Below are positions 35,877 through 48,262 of a stretch of DNA of 64,000 nucleotides, one piece after another. The DNA lies in contig CP136069.1 in assembly GCA_032622095.1 (NCBI GenBank), positions 69,275,319 through 69,339,318 on the forward strand, written 5' to 3'. The notes beneath the pieces were generated by a model. The model did not search any database. It worked only from the letters and a program-made list of their open reading frames with translations, and was not told the origin of the DNA. The stretch is from Siphonodentalium dalli. Its lineage: Eukaryota; Mollusca; Scaphopoda; Gadilida; Siphonodentaliidae. A program made the translations under genes and the position numbers. Positions within the stretch are counted from its first letter, which is position 1; each line of letters starts with the position of its first letter.

Positions 35877-38120
35877 AATGGCTTTATTTAATGACGCCTG
35901 ATTGTTATAATTATCACGTATTGTGCTTTACGTCACGACTAGTATATCCCTATCTGTCGTTATTAATGACAGCCAAAAAAATTCAGTTCGCATCGGACGG
36001 ACATTTTGCACCTAGTTATATATAATGGTGTGGTTATTGTTCACATGCTGTTCAAACACCGATAAAACCGGTATAAAATTTGCCGGACGTTCGGTGTGAA
36101 GATTGTCATTCTTAATGACTCTGGTCGATAATTGTGAATATGCACAAATATGCGAGGTTGGCATTAGCGCTCATTCCATCGCATGGTTTCGTTATAGCAT
36201 TAGGTAACTCGGTATTGAATCATTCACTCTCTTCCATTTCTTACTAATGTGACCACTTGAGTGTATATCACCGGTTCACTTATACATAATTGTGCCATGG
36301 GTCAGTAATGCATGCATGTCACAAGCGTGCGATTGGCGAATATTAGTATGCTGCTATCCAAAACGTAACTGAAATCATGGTGGTTTGTTACGAATTATCC
36401 AACCTACATGCATATTTGCATGCATATCACTATATGTGAGCCGGTTACGAGTATTACCTGAATTAGGCACGGTTTGTGTTCATTTTGGGACCATTCATGT
36501 TCAATTTTGACGCTCTGATTGCGTTCTTTCAAACGCCACACACGTTGCCTTGCGCTGTTGGTGTGATCATATATCTATACGGTTTTCTGCCACATCAATC
36601 ATGGTTGTGATTCACTATTTTTATATAGTGATGTTCGCATATATGGCGGGGATGTCACACTGACAATGTTAACGTTTTGTGTGCCACTTCATGTTTTTTT
36701 TCCCGTTGAGAAAACACACCATGGACATCGATAGCCTTGAAACTCTAGCATATTCTTTTTGGTTTGGCATACTTTGTCCACCATTGGCATACTACGCATA
36801 CTCAGATTTATACTGATAATACTACACATGTTCCTTACATAAACAACACGGCCGAATGGCCATGTACTACAGGTACATATGCACGATATAATCGTTTGAC
36901 ATTGGTCATGTGGCTGTTTGGGCCAAGGCAACAATTTATGCAAGTTTCTTCCGGATGTTGAAAATACTCAGCTTGAGCATGTTTCTATCTTTGATGATGG
37001 CCACGACATGGAATCTCATGTACATATACCTGTCTAATTGGTATCCTTAAGGCATTCCTGTATAATCCGTGTATGTTTGGAATGCCCATAAATTGCATGC
37101 TTCGTCTCACAACTGATTTCTCAGTTTCGCTGAAATGGAGAGCATTTTCACTCGTATATCTCTATTTCAATTTCATTGGGAACTTTGCTCAGCTAGCCGA
37201 TTCAGACTGCGAAATTTCCAATGGTCGCGTGTCTTGTATAGAGCCCACGCAGATGTGCCTGTGTTTTTTTGGGCGTTTATAAAGTTGGGGAACCCCTCCT
37301 GATACCGTCGTTACCGCACAGTGTCGTGTATTACAGGCTGTACCCAAGCTTAATTGTTCGGATCGCATATCCTCTGACTGCGAAGCTTCCCGAGATGAAT
37401 ATTAGTACAATGTGTCGGCCAGGAACCCGAACACAGCTGGTAATGGGATTTGTTCTGTAACTGGTGCATGTGCACCATTTCGCCGACGTTTCTTACCTCT
37501 CGAATTTTACGAATGATTTGTTTTCATGCGATTGCGCTACGGTGTTATTCTCACTGTTCGGTGGGCTGTGTTGTGTATATTCTCAGTCGGTGCTACCGTT
37601 GGCGATATGTCAGTGACTCGGAAAAAATCCTGCCACGCCGGAATTCAAAACGTGTCTATACATGCATATGCACTGAAAAATGTTCATTCCCAGATATCAT
37701 AGTGGATGTAATTTCATTTATCAGAGGAGTTCGCCTTTGTCAAAATTATCGGTGAGTGAATTGTCTTTGACAATCGCCTTCAATCATTATCTGGTACATG
37801 GGGCAGAGACATGCGAAATTTGTGCTTCAAGTTCCAGAATATAGTCGGCTGAGTAGGCCGAATAAACCTCTTGTTTTGCCAATAATTGCCAAGTGGATGT
37901 TTTTATATTGTTACCGATATCTACTGTTCTGCTGTTCCACTTAACTGCATGCTTCTGAGTGGTGCCTTAATTAACCTTCGGTTGAGTTGATGCGTATATG
38001 TATGGTACGCACCATCATTGCCATGATGTCATATTAAACGCTGCCACTTGCGACGTTCTTGTAATGGTGACATTCCTAGATATAAAAATGTGAGTTGACT
38101 TTGGTGGAATACTACAATAG
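35877..38120 (-). pseudogene. Broken minus-strand coding remnant, segment 2
   Basis: Continues segment 1 upstream of the 7.0-kb insertion. Readable minus-strand fragments include EFFWLSLITTDRDIL near 35980, RVTDISPTVAPTENIHN near 37580, VTTVSGGVPQLYKRPKK near 37290 and a fragment at about 37100-36850. Frame changes and stops are frequent. Plus-strand frames at 37073-37755 are shadows with Cys/Ile/Val-rich composition. It stops at the 9-bp direct repeat (38112-38120) that flanks the next insertion and resumes at 43812. Product unknown. Confidence 0.45.
38112..38120 (+). repeat. 9-bp target-site duplication, left
   Basis: CTACAATAG, repeated exactly at 43803-43811. Confidence 0.8.
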
Positions 38121-39790
38121 CGGTGTGACTAATTAGTGCCCGGGCAAGCCCGGGCACGCCCGGGCACGCCCGGGCAGGTCTTGGTGGTCTCATGGGCCCG
38201 CAGACAGTCTAATATGATGCCATATGGTAGTATAGGATACAGAATAAGCATATATTAGGGAAATTGACATGCTGTGTCGTCCACCGGCGGGTTTATTAAC
38301 CATTTAAATGCCGATATTGACTAAAAGAACCCGGGAGAGCCCAGACGGACGCATAGACCCGACCATATTATATATTGATGACTAATGGTAGCGAGGCACT
38401 TACTAAAGGTATATATTGCAAATATTGACTTGCTATCTCGTTCGCGGCCGGCTTCATTAACCCCTTAAATGACGATATGCGCCAGAAGAACATGGCGCAA
38501 GTCCGGGCACGCCCGGGCACGCCCGGGCAGGTCTTGGTGGTCTCATGGGCCCGCAGACAGTCTAATATGATGCCATATGGTAGTAGGATACAGAATAAGC
38601 ATATATTAGGAAAATTGACTTGCTGTGTCGTCCACCGGCGGGTTTATTAACCATTTAAATGCCGATATTGACTAAAAGAACCCGGGAGAGCCCAGACGGA
38701 CGCATAGACCCGACCATATTATATATTGATGACTAATGGTAGCGAGGCACTTACTAAAGGTATATATTGCAAATATTGACTTGCTATCTCGTTCGCGGCC
38801 GGCTTCATTAACCCCTTAAATGACGATATGCGCCAGAAGAACATGGCGCAAGTCCGGGCACGCCCGGGCAGGTCTTGGTGGTCTCATGGACCCGCAGACA
38901 GTCTAATATGATGCCATATGGTAGTAGGATACAGAATAAGCATATATTAGGAAAATTGACTTGCTGTGTCGTCCACCGGCGGGTTTATTAACCATTTAAA
39001 TGCCGATATTGACTAAAAGAAGAACCCGGGAGAGCCCAGACGGACGCATAGACCCGACCATATTATATATTGATGACTAATGGTAGCGAGGCACTTACTA
39101 AAGGTATATATTGCAAATATTGACTTGCTATCTCGTTCGCGGCCGGCTTCATTAACCCCTTAAATGACGATATGCGCCAGAAGAACATGGCGCAAGTCCG
39201 GGCACGCCCGGGCAGGTCTTGGTGGTCTCATGGGCCCGCAGACAGTCTAATATGATGCCATATGGTAGTAGGATACAGAATAAGCATATATTAGGAAAAT
39301 TGACTTGCTGTGTCGTCCACCGGCGGGTTTATTAACCATTTAAATGCCGATATTGACTAAAAGAACCCGGGAGAGCCCAGACGGACGCATAGACCCGACC
39401 ATATTATATATTGATGACTAATGGTAGCGAGGCACTTACTAAAGGTATATATTGCAAATATTGACTCGGTATCTCGTTCGCGGCCGGCTTCATTAACCCC
39501 TTAAATGACGATATGCGCCAGAAGAACACGCGCAAAAAGCCAGATCACGAGAGAGCTCGGGGAAGTCCGGGTGGCACCATGGACCAGTGATCGGTATAGT
39601 GTGATGCCTTATGGCGGTAGGGTGGCTGGTATGAACATTTACTGCCGTTATATATCGTTCACGGCGGGTTCATTTATAATATTGGTGCCCACTCGATCAG
39701 GAATTGGCGGCATTATTGGCCATCCTTTATACGTTCCTATATACAACCGCATATTTTTTTGTGAAAAACTTAATTTAACCCCCAATGCAG

Positions 39791-39941
39791 TCGAAAAATT
39801 AGCTGGAAATCAAGCACAGTAACATCAACAGATGGTACACTAACCGTTCCACGAACAACACCAACGGCACGAAAACCATCGCAGAAAAAACGTACAAAAT
39901 CGGCAAAGACATCCAGCGCACCGAAAAGACAAAAAAACTGA
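39791..39941 (+). CDS. Exon-like basic C-terminus in the centre of the foldback transposon
   Basis: A stop lies just upstream in the same frame, then ccccaatgcag provides an acceptor; from 39791 the frame is open for 49 codons to TGA at 39939-39941. The peptide is Ser/Thr-rich then strongly basic (RKPSQKKRTKSAK, PKRQKN), like a nuclear-localisation tail. A longer frame in another phase (39505-39822) runs out of the arm repeat and looks less natural. Could be the last exon of the element's own gene; no donor partner was found. Confidence 0.25.
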
Positions 39942-40527
39942 CAATACTTCTTATTTGATAGTGACTATATAGTGTCTATGTGATTTTAATTTGATAGTTC
40001 AATCGATGTTTCAATGTTTGTTTCCAAGTCCAATGTTGCAATTCTAGTGGTTCTGAATTTTAAACAGTCTGATCGAGCGTGTGATACATACAAATAATGT
40101 AATAAGCATTGACAATAACATAGTTCGGTCAGTTTTGAAGAGAGAGCATCGTTACTATCCTTAGCGAAAAAAAGGTCATGTATTAAATCACATATATATA
40201 CATAGTTATATTCCGATTTTCTTTAGAGTAGCTTACTTTTCTGAAATTTTATTTGAATACTACAATGTCCTGGAATTCACCCATTTACGCAAATTGTTAT
40301 GCTACAACACCAGGTTTTACATGTTTGATATGTACAGCCAGTAGCTAGTATTCTGTTAAAGTTTTAAACATTCGATCAACCTCAGTGTATTTTGAAAATA
40401 CGTCAATATGGTATCAACTTCAAATAAGCGATACCATTCTTATACAATATTGCAAACATCTGGCACATCATGGGTCACCCACTAAGACAGGGGCCGTGTA
40501 GTAGATGCACATCTAGTTAGATCTGTT

Positions 40528-40613
40528 CAATAACATAGCTTTCGGCACCAGGCCTTCATCAGTGATGATATATCATCACTGACGAAGACCTTGTGCAGAA
40601 AGCTATGTTATTG
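40528..40613. repeat. 86-bp hairpin
   Basis: caataacatagctttc...ggccttcatcagtgatgata / tatcatcactgacgaagacc...gaaagctatgttattg. Near-perfect stem with almost no loop. Confidence 0.85.
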
Positions 40614-40704
40614 GGTAGAACTATGCAAACAGTTTGAAAAAGTTTTGAATTATATATCTATTCACGTGTATGTATATATTATACTTTCAATTGTGCTATT
40701 ATAA

Positions 40705-40882
40705 CAATAACATGATTTTTGAGGGCGTTATGGTTTATTAACGGCCCGGCTGGAATGATTAACAGCCCAAGGGCCTATTAGCGGCCCGAAACGAAGTCGA
40801 GGGCCGCTAATATGCACGAGGGCTATTAATCATTCCAGAGGGCCGTTAATAAACCATAATGCCCGATGAAATCGTGTTATTA
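40705..40882. mobile_element. ~178-bp hairpin element (ggcccgttaat type)
   Basis: ataacatgattttt...gttatggtttattaacggccc...ctggaatgattaa and the complement ...ttaatcattccag...gggccgttaataaaccataat...atcgtgttat. Further ggcccgc/gcgggcc palindromes follow at 41270-41330. Confidence 0.8.
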
Positions 40883-41399
40883 CTATTATTACCACAGTTT
40901 TGGACATTTGACCCATTTGAGGATTTAGTTGAATAATGAAGTAGATTAAGAGAGAAATATTTTCAAGAACATTTAAATTTGATATTATTTGACTTGTCAG
41001 CTGACACGGACTGACGGAGTCTCGAAAATAGGACAGGGGAAAAACCAGCATTGGAGACGAGTAATAACCAATGAGAGGTTGACAGTTAAAATTATCAATG
41101 CATACATACGCTTGATACAATAATTCAATCATATAGCGTGAATTCCAATCATAAAACCACTATAGTGTCGAGAAAATCGGATGCATCTTCCCATTATTTT
41201 CTTGAAATAAACACGCCAGATCGGAAGTTGAAGGGACGTAACTCTCGCGATAATAAACGAGATCTATAGTTTCCGGGCGGCGGGCCGATAATGAACTAGG
41301 CTTCTCAATATCGGCCCGCGGCCCGCTGTTTTGGTGACAATACGCTATTTGGAACGCCCCGAAAAACATTATCAATGGCCTAGAGAACGCCCTATAAAG

Positions 41400-42394
41400 T
41401 GGTAATAATAGTAGGTATGATTGTTATATATCTTGTGGTTCTCATATTTGTTTTGCTTGTTATTATTATTCATAAATTGTTTCATGAACATTCCTGGATA
41501 TCATATATGCACGAACTGTGAGAAACAAATTAGTTAGAAATCAATCACTCTTGAAGTTTAACATATGAACATTCCGCCAATCACCCAATTGTTACTAACT
41601 AGTTTTAGCATCCTTTGTTAACTGTAAACATTTGAAAATGTCCGATAAATCTTTCGAAAATACACATATATATCGAAGTTCGAGTGATTAGATTTCCGGG
41701 AAATGTTCTAAACAATTTGACAAAATTATATTCATTTGCCCTATATTGCAAACACGTGTATATATGTGTGTCTTATATAGTACTGTTGGTGGACATTTTT
41801 CGTTTCAGCTGTTGTGAGTTTTCCCCATAAATGCTTTTAAACTATCATGTACATATTGTTTCCCGAACATTCCTGGAAATTATACGCGTATACACAAATA
41901 TTCTGTTTATTTGAGAATTTAGAAATTTTAACTGATCTATACACAGAACAACTTATTTGAAGATAGCTATTCTGTTTTTCTCGGACAAAATGTCCTGCAA
42001 TTTTAAGTTCTATAACTTACCAAAAGGGAAAATATAGAGATTAATGGAATATAAATTATGCATGACGCATAGTTTCATTTCTGAAATTGAAATGACAATT
42101 ATTTGGATGGAGTTTTGTTATCGTACTTCTGTCTCCATTATAGTAATATCATTCAAGCGATTCTATTTCCGGGAAATGTTGTGCACAGTATGATTTTTAC
42201 TTGCAAATATATTTATGTATAAAATGTTTCAAGGTGATGTGATATATACATGTATATATTATTTTTTTTTTATTTACTGATAGTGCCGTTTAGATGAAAT
42301 AAAGTTTATAAGTTCTCTAAAACCTTATTATTTATTCCCGTAGTTCACCCCGTGTACGTGGTATATCGCCAAACCCGAAGGTATCACCGAACCC
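41400..42394. other. AT-rich interior of the foldback transposon
   Basis: No open frame of note and no recognisable repeat. Confidence 0.5.
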
Positions 42395-43802
42395 GAGAAG
42401 TCTCCTGGGTTCTTCTAGTTAATATCGGCATTTAAATGGTTAATTAAACCGCCGGTGGACGACACAGCAAGTCAATTTTCATAATCTATGCTTATTCTGT
42501 ATATATCCTACTACCATACGACATCATATTAGACTGTCCGCGGGCCCACGAGGCCATCAGGGCCTGCCCGGACTTGCCCGGGCTTTCCCGTGCTCTCTTG
42601 GTGCAGATCGTCATTTAAGGGATTAATAAAGCCGGCCGCGAACGAAATAGCGAGTCAATATTTGCAATATACCTTTAGTAAGTGCCTCTATCCCATTATT
42701 CATCAATATATAATATGATCGGGTCGCTGTGTCAGTCGAGGCTCTCCCGGGTTCTTTAAGTTAATATCGGCATTTAAAGTGTTAATAAACCCACCGGTTG
42801 ATGACACAGCAAGTAAATTTGCATGCTTATTCAGAATCCTACTACCGTACGGAATCATATTAGACTGTCCGCGGGTTCAGGAGGCAGCCAGGGCCTGTCC
42901 GGGCTTGCCCGGGCTTGCCGCGTTCTTCTGGCGCATATCGTTATTTAATGGGGTTAATGAAGCCGGCGGCGAACGAGATAGCGAGTCAATTTTCAAAATA
43001 TATGCTTATTCTGTATCCTACTACCATATGACATCATATTAGACTGTCTGCGGGCCCATGAGACCACCAGGGCCTGCCCGGGCTTGCGCCATGTTCTTGT
43101 GGCACATATCGTCATTTAAGGGGTTAATGAAGCCGGCCGCGAACGAGATAGCGAGTCAATATTTGCAATATATCTTTAGTAAGTGCCTCGCAACCATTAG
43201 TCATCAATATATAATATGGTCGGGTCTATGCGTCCGTCTGGGGTCTCCCGGGTTCTTTTAGTCAATATCGGCATTTAAATGGTTAATAAACCCGCCGGTG
43301 GACGACACAGCAAGTCAATTTTTATAATATATATGCTTATTCTGTATCCTACTACCATATGACATAATATTAGACTGTCTGCGGGTCCATGAGATCACCA
43401 GGGCCTGCCCGGGCGTGCCCGGGCTTGCGCCATGTTCTTCTGGCGCATATCGTCATTTAAGGGGTTAATGAAGCCGGCCGCGAGCGAGATAGCGAGTCAA
43501 TATTTGCAATATATACCTTTAGTAAGTGCCTCGCTACCAGTAGTCATCAATATATAGTATGGTCGGGTCTATGCGTCCGTCTGGGCTCTCCCGGGTTCTT
43601 TTAGTCAATATCGGCATTTAAATGGTTAATAAACCCACCGGTGGACGACACAGCAAGTCAATTTTCACAATATATGCTTATTCTGTATCCTACTACCATG
43701 TGGCATCATATTAGACTGTCTGCGGGCCCATGAGAACACCCGGACATGCCCGGGCGTGCCCGGGCTTGCCCGGGCGTGCCCGGGCACTAATTAGTCACAC
43801 CC

Positions 43803-43811
43803 CTACAATAG
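43803..43811 (+). repeat. 9-bp target-site duplication, right
   Basis: CTACAATAG, identical to 38112-38120. Confidence 0.8.
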
Positions 43812-43945
43812 TATGCATCTAACAATAATAACACTGCTAGCAATTTCATTGATGCTGTGCTTTGTGATTCGTATATTACAACTGCAGGAGTTATTTTGTG
43901 TTTCATGGAGTACACCGTATGTTCACTGTGTTGAACGCGGTTGTT
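43812..43945 (-). pseudogene. Minus-strand coding remnant, segment 3
   Basis: A minus-strand frame is open from about 43940 to the insertion border and continues open, in the same phase, into the DNA left of the 5.7-kb element when one copy of the 9-bp repeat is removed. It includes HTVYSMKHKITPAVVIYES. Product unknown; see segments 1 and 2. Confidence 0.4.
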
Positions 43946-43984
43946 TTTTGTCTACTATCGCGGTTGTTTTTTGTCTACTATCGA

Positions 43985-44340
43985 TCGCTTTAAAGTCTCA
44001 GTTGACCCCGGAAGTGATTCTATAGTGAAATAGAATAAAAAATTAAACGAAGCTTCACCCGTGAAGGTGAAGTTTAATTGTGATTCTATGAAGTATAGAA
44101 TCACTGGAGGGATCAACTGCCGCCCGCCCCATGCCCCACCGTGGGTGTGATCCCTCCAGATTTACTACAGATCAATAGTAGACACATGCTTCTAAGAATG
44201 AGGTGTTGTTGTGGACACATGCATGCGCAGTGATACTATCTCAGTTGATCCCTCCAGTGATTCTATACTTCATAGAATGACAATTAAACTTCACCTTCAC
44301 GGGTGAAGCCTCGTTTAATTTTTTATTTTTCAGCGTTCAG
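43985..44340. mobile_element. Compound foldback element
   Basis: Outer arms 44033-44120 and 44243-44328 are inverted copies (aaaaaattaaacgaagcttc ... ctggagggatcaactg). Each arm contains its own small palindromes, cttcacccgtgaaggtgaag and tgattctatgaagtatagaatca. A third, divergent copy of the arm edge (cagttgaccccggaagtgattctatag) stands at 43998-44030. Confidence 0.75.
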
Positions 44341-44940
44341 TGCAAAGCACATTAGCCGAAAATTAAAACCCACCGGCGTGTTATCTCTTTGTCCGGACAC
44401 GGCTCTTATCTGGCAGAACGCTCAAGCGTTTTGATCGCATGAGCATTATTTTAACGCCAACGGTCATTCTTTTTAAAGAATGCCCGTGGGCATTATTTTT
44501 TAAGAATACGCGAGGGATTAAATCGACTGAGGAACGTCATATGGTGGCTCCTCCCCCACTCATGTAAGTTGGCACCAAGAGCGCGTGTCGGCGAGCTGCA
44601 ATAAATATCGGAACACTTAATTTGTTTGAGCTAATTGAAACTCACAAATATTTGGCAATTTTTATTTTATATTGCCAAAAAATAAAATAACATTTTTCAA
44701 ACTTTGATACAAAAACACCAACAGATATTTGGATTAACTATTTAGAAAAGTCCGAAGACAGGCTAAAACAGATATAGATAACATCTAAATACGTCCAGAA
44801 GTCGGTCAAATAAAAACAAAACCGTTTAACACAGATTTTAACTATACATGACTTATTGAAATAGAAAGTATTCACATGGTTATTTTTAATACAATGGTGA
44901 AACACAGAAGAAGAAAAAAACATTTCCAGTATCAAATTGA
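44341..44940. other. Non-coding, nothing recognised
   Basis: No gene or repeat recognised; caacggtcattctttttaaagaatgcccgtgg near 44458-44490 is a small hairpin. Confidence 0.4.
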
Positions 44941-44954
44941 AACAGGACAATGTA

Positions 44955-45390
44955 TGTCCATGTGTATAGATCATGTCATGCATATCTACTCTGGCTTCGC
45001 CAGGAGATCATACTCCACCAGTTCAAATCATGGTAACTTTTTGTTGCTCTGCTCAGTTATACCTGTTCCGTATAGCATTGTATTTTATAGCAGGTAAAGG
45101 TCCCAACTCGAATTTTCATGGTTTGGGGGACTGGAATTAATCGATTTTACTATGCGTCGCTTGGAATTTCATTGATATTGGCTCACAAAGCTACACAAAT
45201 CATGCAATCTCGAGCTGGGAATTTATTGTCAAGGAACAAGTATTAACACAGAAATATATACCCTGCGTGGTGTCTTCAATCCCATCAGAAGATAATAGAA
45301 AAGGTTCCCAGGGTTTGAACATATGGAAAATGATATATATGGGGTAACCAGAGTAAAGATTCATGGCATGATCTAACATGTGTGCTGAGC
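44955..45390. mobile_element. Degenerate foldback element, ~85-bp arms
   Basis: gatcatgtcatgcatatctactctgg...ccagttcaaatcatgg (44965-45033) pairs with ggtttgaacatatgg...ccagagtaaagattcatggcatgatc (45313-45378). Translations of the arms on opposite strands look alike for this reason. Confidence 0.6.
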
Positions 45391-45399
45391 TTGAACACT

Positions 45400-46980
45400 T
45401 TAGGGTGGAAATTAAAGGTACGTGAGGCGTTCGCATTAGTCTGATAAATCATTATCAACAATAGAAAATGTTGAACAATAGATTGGTTTTGTTCTTATAA
45501 AAATGTTGATTGTCGATAAGGCATGGCTAACGTGATCGTGCGTTTCTTTTAACTTTTCTTGAAGCACGGGTCGTTTTACAATCGTTACAATCTCTTTGGT
45601 AAATGGTCAACAAAACCGAGATTCAAGCAATATTTGGTGATAAAATGACTGTCAATGTTACAGTACTGTTCACATAAGTATGCACAATGCATGGGAAGTG
45701 TCGTTGTTGAACATCAGCGATCCAGTTAAAACGAGGTTTTGGTGTTTGAAAAAAATTGTGTGCACATTTATTCACTGCGAAAACCACATGTTTAATGCTG
45801 GCATACGACATTCCATTTTTAACTAAATTTACACCAAAAAAAAATCGAGGCCTGAGTTTTCATGGAGTTAGACTTTTATATACATGCTAGGATTTTACAG
45901 TATTCAGGCTCATATTTCAAATTGTTTCATGGTTCCTCCCCACAATAGGTACAGTTAGGAAATTCCAAGCCACGGGGTGGGGAGCAAATGAAATTACACG
46001 ACATTGCGAGCTCGGCCTGTGTAAAAGGGGCGGGATGCAGCCAGAAAATCCCAGGAGCCATCTAGCCACGGCGCTGATGACTAATCAACTATATATTTAC
46101 GCGATTGTATGCCGTTTCGAAGAAAAGATAATACATGTTATACATTTGTGCACTGATCATTTGTTAACTTCTGTTGGTGATACTTAAAGGTATATGTAAG
46201 GTCATCGTGGTGGGGCAATATTTGGAAATCATGCATATACGATGGAAATTTTCTAACAACGGGGAATGGCCCATGGCATGTAAGAATTGTCCAATAACTG
46301 GAAATGTCATGATACCTTTCAGTTTGAAACATCATGAAGGGGGTGGGTGTGCGAAATTAAATTGTCCTATTGTTCTGAGTCACGTCTAGCCACGCCCCTG
46401 TGTATAAACCATAGAATGATACTTAAAATTCAAGCTGGTACATCATGTAGGCGTCTTTCTGATGATAATTGGAAATTCAAGATACCCCATACGATTGAAC
46501 ACTACAATACTTCTATTCTTGTGTATTCTGCACAAGACAACACTGAGAAAGAATCAGTAAACCCATTTATGCAAGCTTCTTGTGTGCTTTCGACTTCTTA
46601 ATAATGAGACAGTTTTACCTGGTATCGTGTTGTTTGGCGCCAGAATATTCGAAAAATCACATTTTATAAAGAGCGTTTTTACTTCATTACCAACCAACGA
46701 TAAAATTGAAGATCACATTATTTTTGATGTTTCTTGTATTGCTGCATATATGCATGGTGATGCATATGTATAACGACCATTATTTTTCATGTTTTATTGC
46801 CTGATAAATTATTATGGAATGTTAACTTATTTGATGTCGAATTAGATGGGGCATCTTTAAATCAAGAAAGAAAAAAAATAAACAAATACAATTGGATAGA
46901 AATATATTGCTCACACACACTGGCCGAATCCATATCGCAACGACAAACTTCGGAAGAAACGTCCCTGAACTGGCGAGTTC
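45400..46980. other. Non-coding or too decayed to read
   Basis: Several 60-84-codon plus-strand frames (46174-46389, 46347-46601, 46582-46773, 46797-46997). The last lies just upstream of the LINE fragment and could be decayed LINE sequence, but no reverse-transcriptase motif is visible. Confidence 0.35.
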
Positions 46981-46999
46981 TAATTCGAATTAAATAATA

Positions 47000-47923
47000 A
47001 TTGAAATGTGTTGCCTATATATAAGTCTATTGTATTAAGTTGTGGCTTGTACGGTTCTGAGATGTTACGATGCTTGTCACAGTCCGATATGATGAAATTA
47101 GAAAGAGTACACCGCATGTGCCTGAAAAACATGCAGGGGTTACACAGAGCGACGCGAACAGTGATATCACAGGGTCTTATGGGTCTTAGCTCTGTTGCTA
47201 GCATCATCGAGAGGAAAAAGCTATCTCTGTTCGGGTAGCTCTGTAGATTGTCATCAGACAATGCTGCAAAACGCATATTCGTTTTCAGATTATACGAGCA
47301 CCTTTTTGGCCGTCAAGAGCTACACTCACATATGACTGACATATACCATATCTTAGCTAAATTCTCTCTTTTAGAGCATGTATATAACTTTGAAATATCT
47401 GGCTTATTCCGTTCCAAATCTGTGTGGAAAAACTTGGTGCAGACTCGAATATCCGAATTTGAAAGGATTTTTTTGATATCTTCTGTGACTACTGACCCGA
47501 AATTATCAGTATTTGCCACTGCACATCCATGCATCGCTTTGCATATCTCCTTTATGGGTAACATGCCGGGACTACCCAAAGGAAAAATTCTCTTTCTTAC
47601 TGGTAGCTCGCTTGCTCGCACATACAGCATATCACGATAGTGGCATTTGTTTAAAGTGTGGCATGCCATACCAATGTCTTATTATGCACATATTTATTTA
47701 TTGTATCTTCCTTGCTGAATTACGGAACTGTGTATGGCAGGATTTTCTTGACCAGTTTGGGATTGAGGCCTCCCTGCATGTAGATAGACTGGAAAAGGAA
47801 GAGCTACTGGCCTGCTTCCTTGGTCATCACCCATCCGATATTCCAGTTGACTCGGATTGGAGGGATCTTGTCAGAGTGACTGAGAATATTTGGAAATTTT
47901 ATCACATCGAACCAGGCTAGTAG
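47000..47923 (+). pseudogene. LINE reverse-transcriptase C-terminal region, broken
   Basis: Reads IYKSIVLSCGLYGSEML ... LERVHRMCLKNMQGL, the post-polymerase region of non-LTR retrotransposon proteins, continues through RKKLSLFG, an in-frame TAG at 47236-47238, then LCRLSSDNAAKRIF in the same frame to about 47625. A frameshift follows, after which the second frame gives CLKCGMPYQCLIMHIFIYC, a C-x2-C...H...C knuckle typical of LINE C-termini, and ends with TAG at 47918-47920. The catalytic FADD-type motif is absent, so this is a 5'-truncated dead copy. Clade (CR1/L2-, Tx1- or Nimb-like) not decided. Confidence 0.75.
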
Positions 47924-48262
47924 TTTGTTCATCACACCAGTCGATACATACTGTGAACATTTTAACAAAATGTCAAATACCTTATTTCAATATTATTATT
48001 ATGTACTTGTAACTTTAGCACAAGTCACATAATGCGCAGTTTGGTACTAGTGCCCATATTAATTGGAAATATACCTTTGTGTCACATTATAATTTTTCCC
48101 TCGTTCACATACCGTGTATAAGTTATTTGACGTGTATATAGAATATTGTTATGTGTATATCTATACATCCAAAACCTTTATGTATATGTTTAGCCTGTAT
48201 ATATGTTTGTAACTCTTCATGATATTGGAGGAAATTAAAGTATAATAATAATAATAATAATT
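47924..48262 (+). mobile_element. LINE 3' UTR with (TAA)n tail
   Basis: AT-rich 3' region ending aaattaaagtataataataataataataat, the kind of short-repeat tail left by target-primed reverse transcription of several LINE clades. Confidence 0.65.

Larger units (their letters stand above)
38121..43802. mobile_element. 5.7-kb foldback transposon with tandem-repeat arms
   Basis: Inverted arms of ~1.4 kb (38121-39550 and 42395-43802) each consist of about four tandem units of 335-353 bases. Outer tips are GGTGTGACTAATTAGTGCCC and its complement, next to gcccgggcac short repeats. Each unit has two sub-blocks: one with gtgtcgtccaccggcggg...ccatttaaatgccgatat, one with tctcgttcgcggccggcttc...ccccttaaatgacgatat. 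Flanks are exact 9-bp repeats, as expected of MULE-type (8-9 bp) transposition; other 8-9-bp superfamilies are possible. The ~2.8-kb centre has two hairpins and one exon-like segment but no recognisable transposase. Confidence 0.8.

Noticed and set aside
36689-37755. Plus- and minus-strand frames rich in Cys/Ile/Val
   Set aside because: Shadows of the decayed minus-strand remnant; alternative minus-strand frames in the same place read more naturally.
42779-43261. Pro/Ala/Gly-containing frames in the right arm
   Set aside because: Lie in the tandem units of the foldback transposon; not shared between units.
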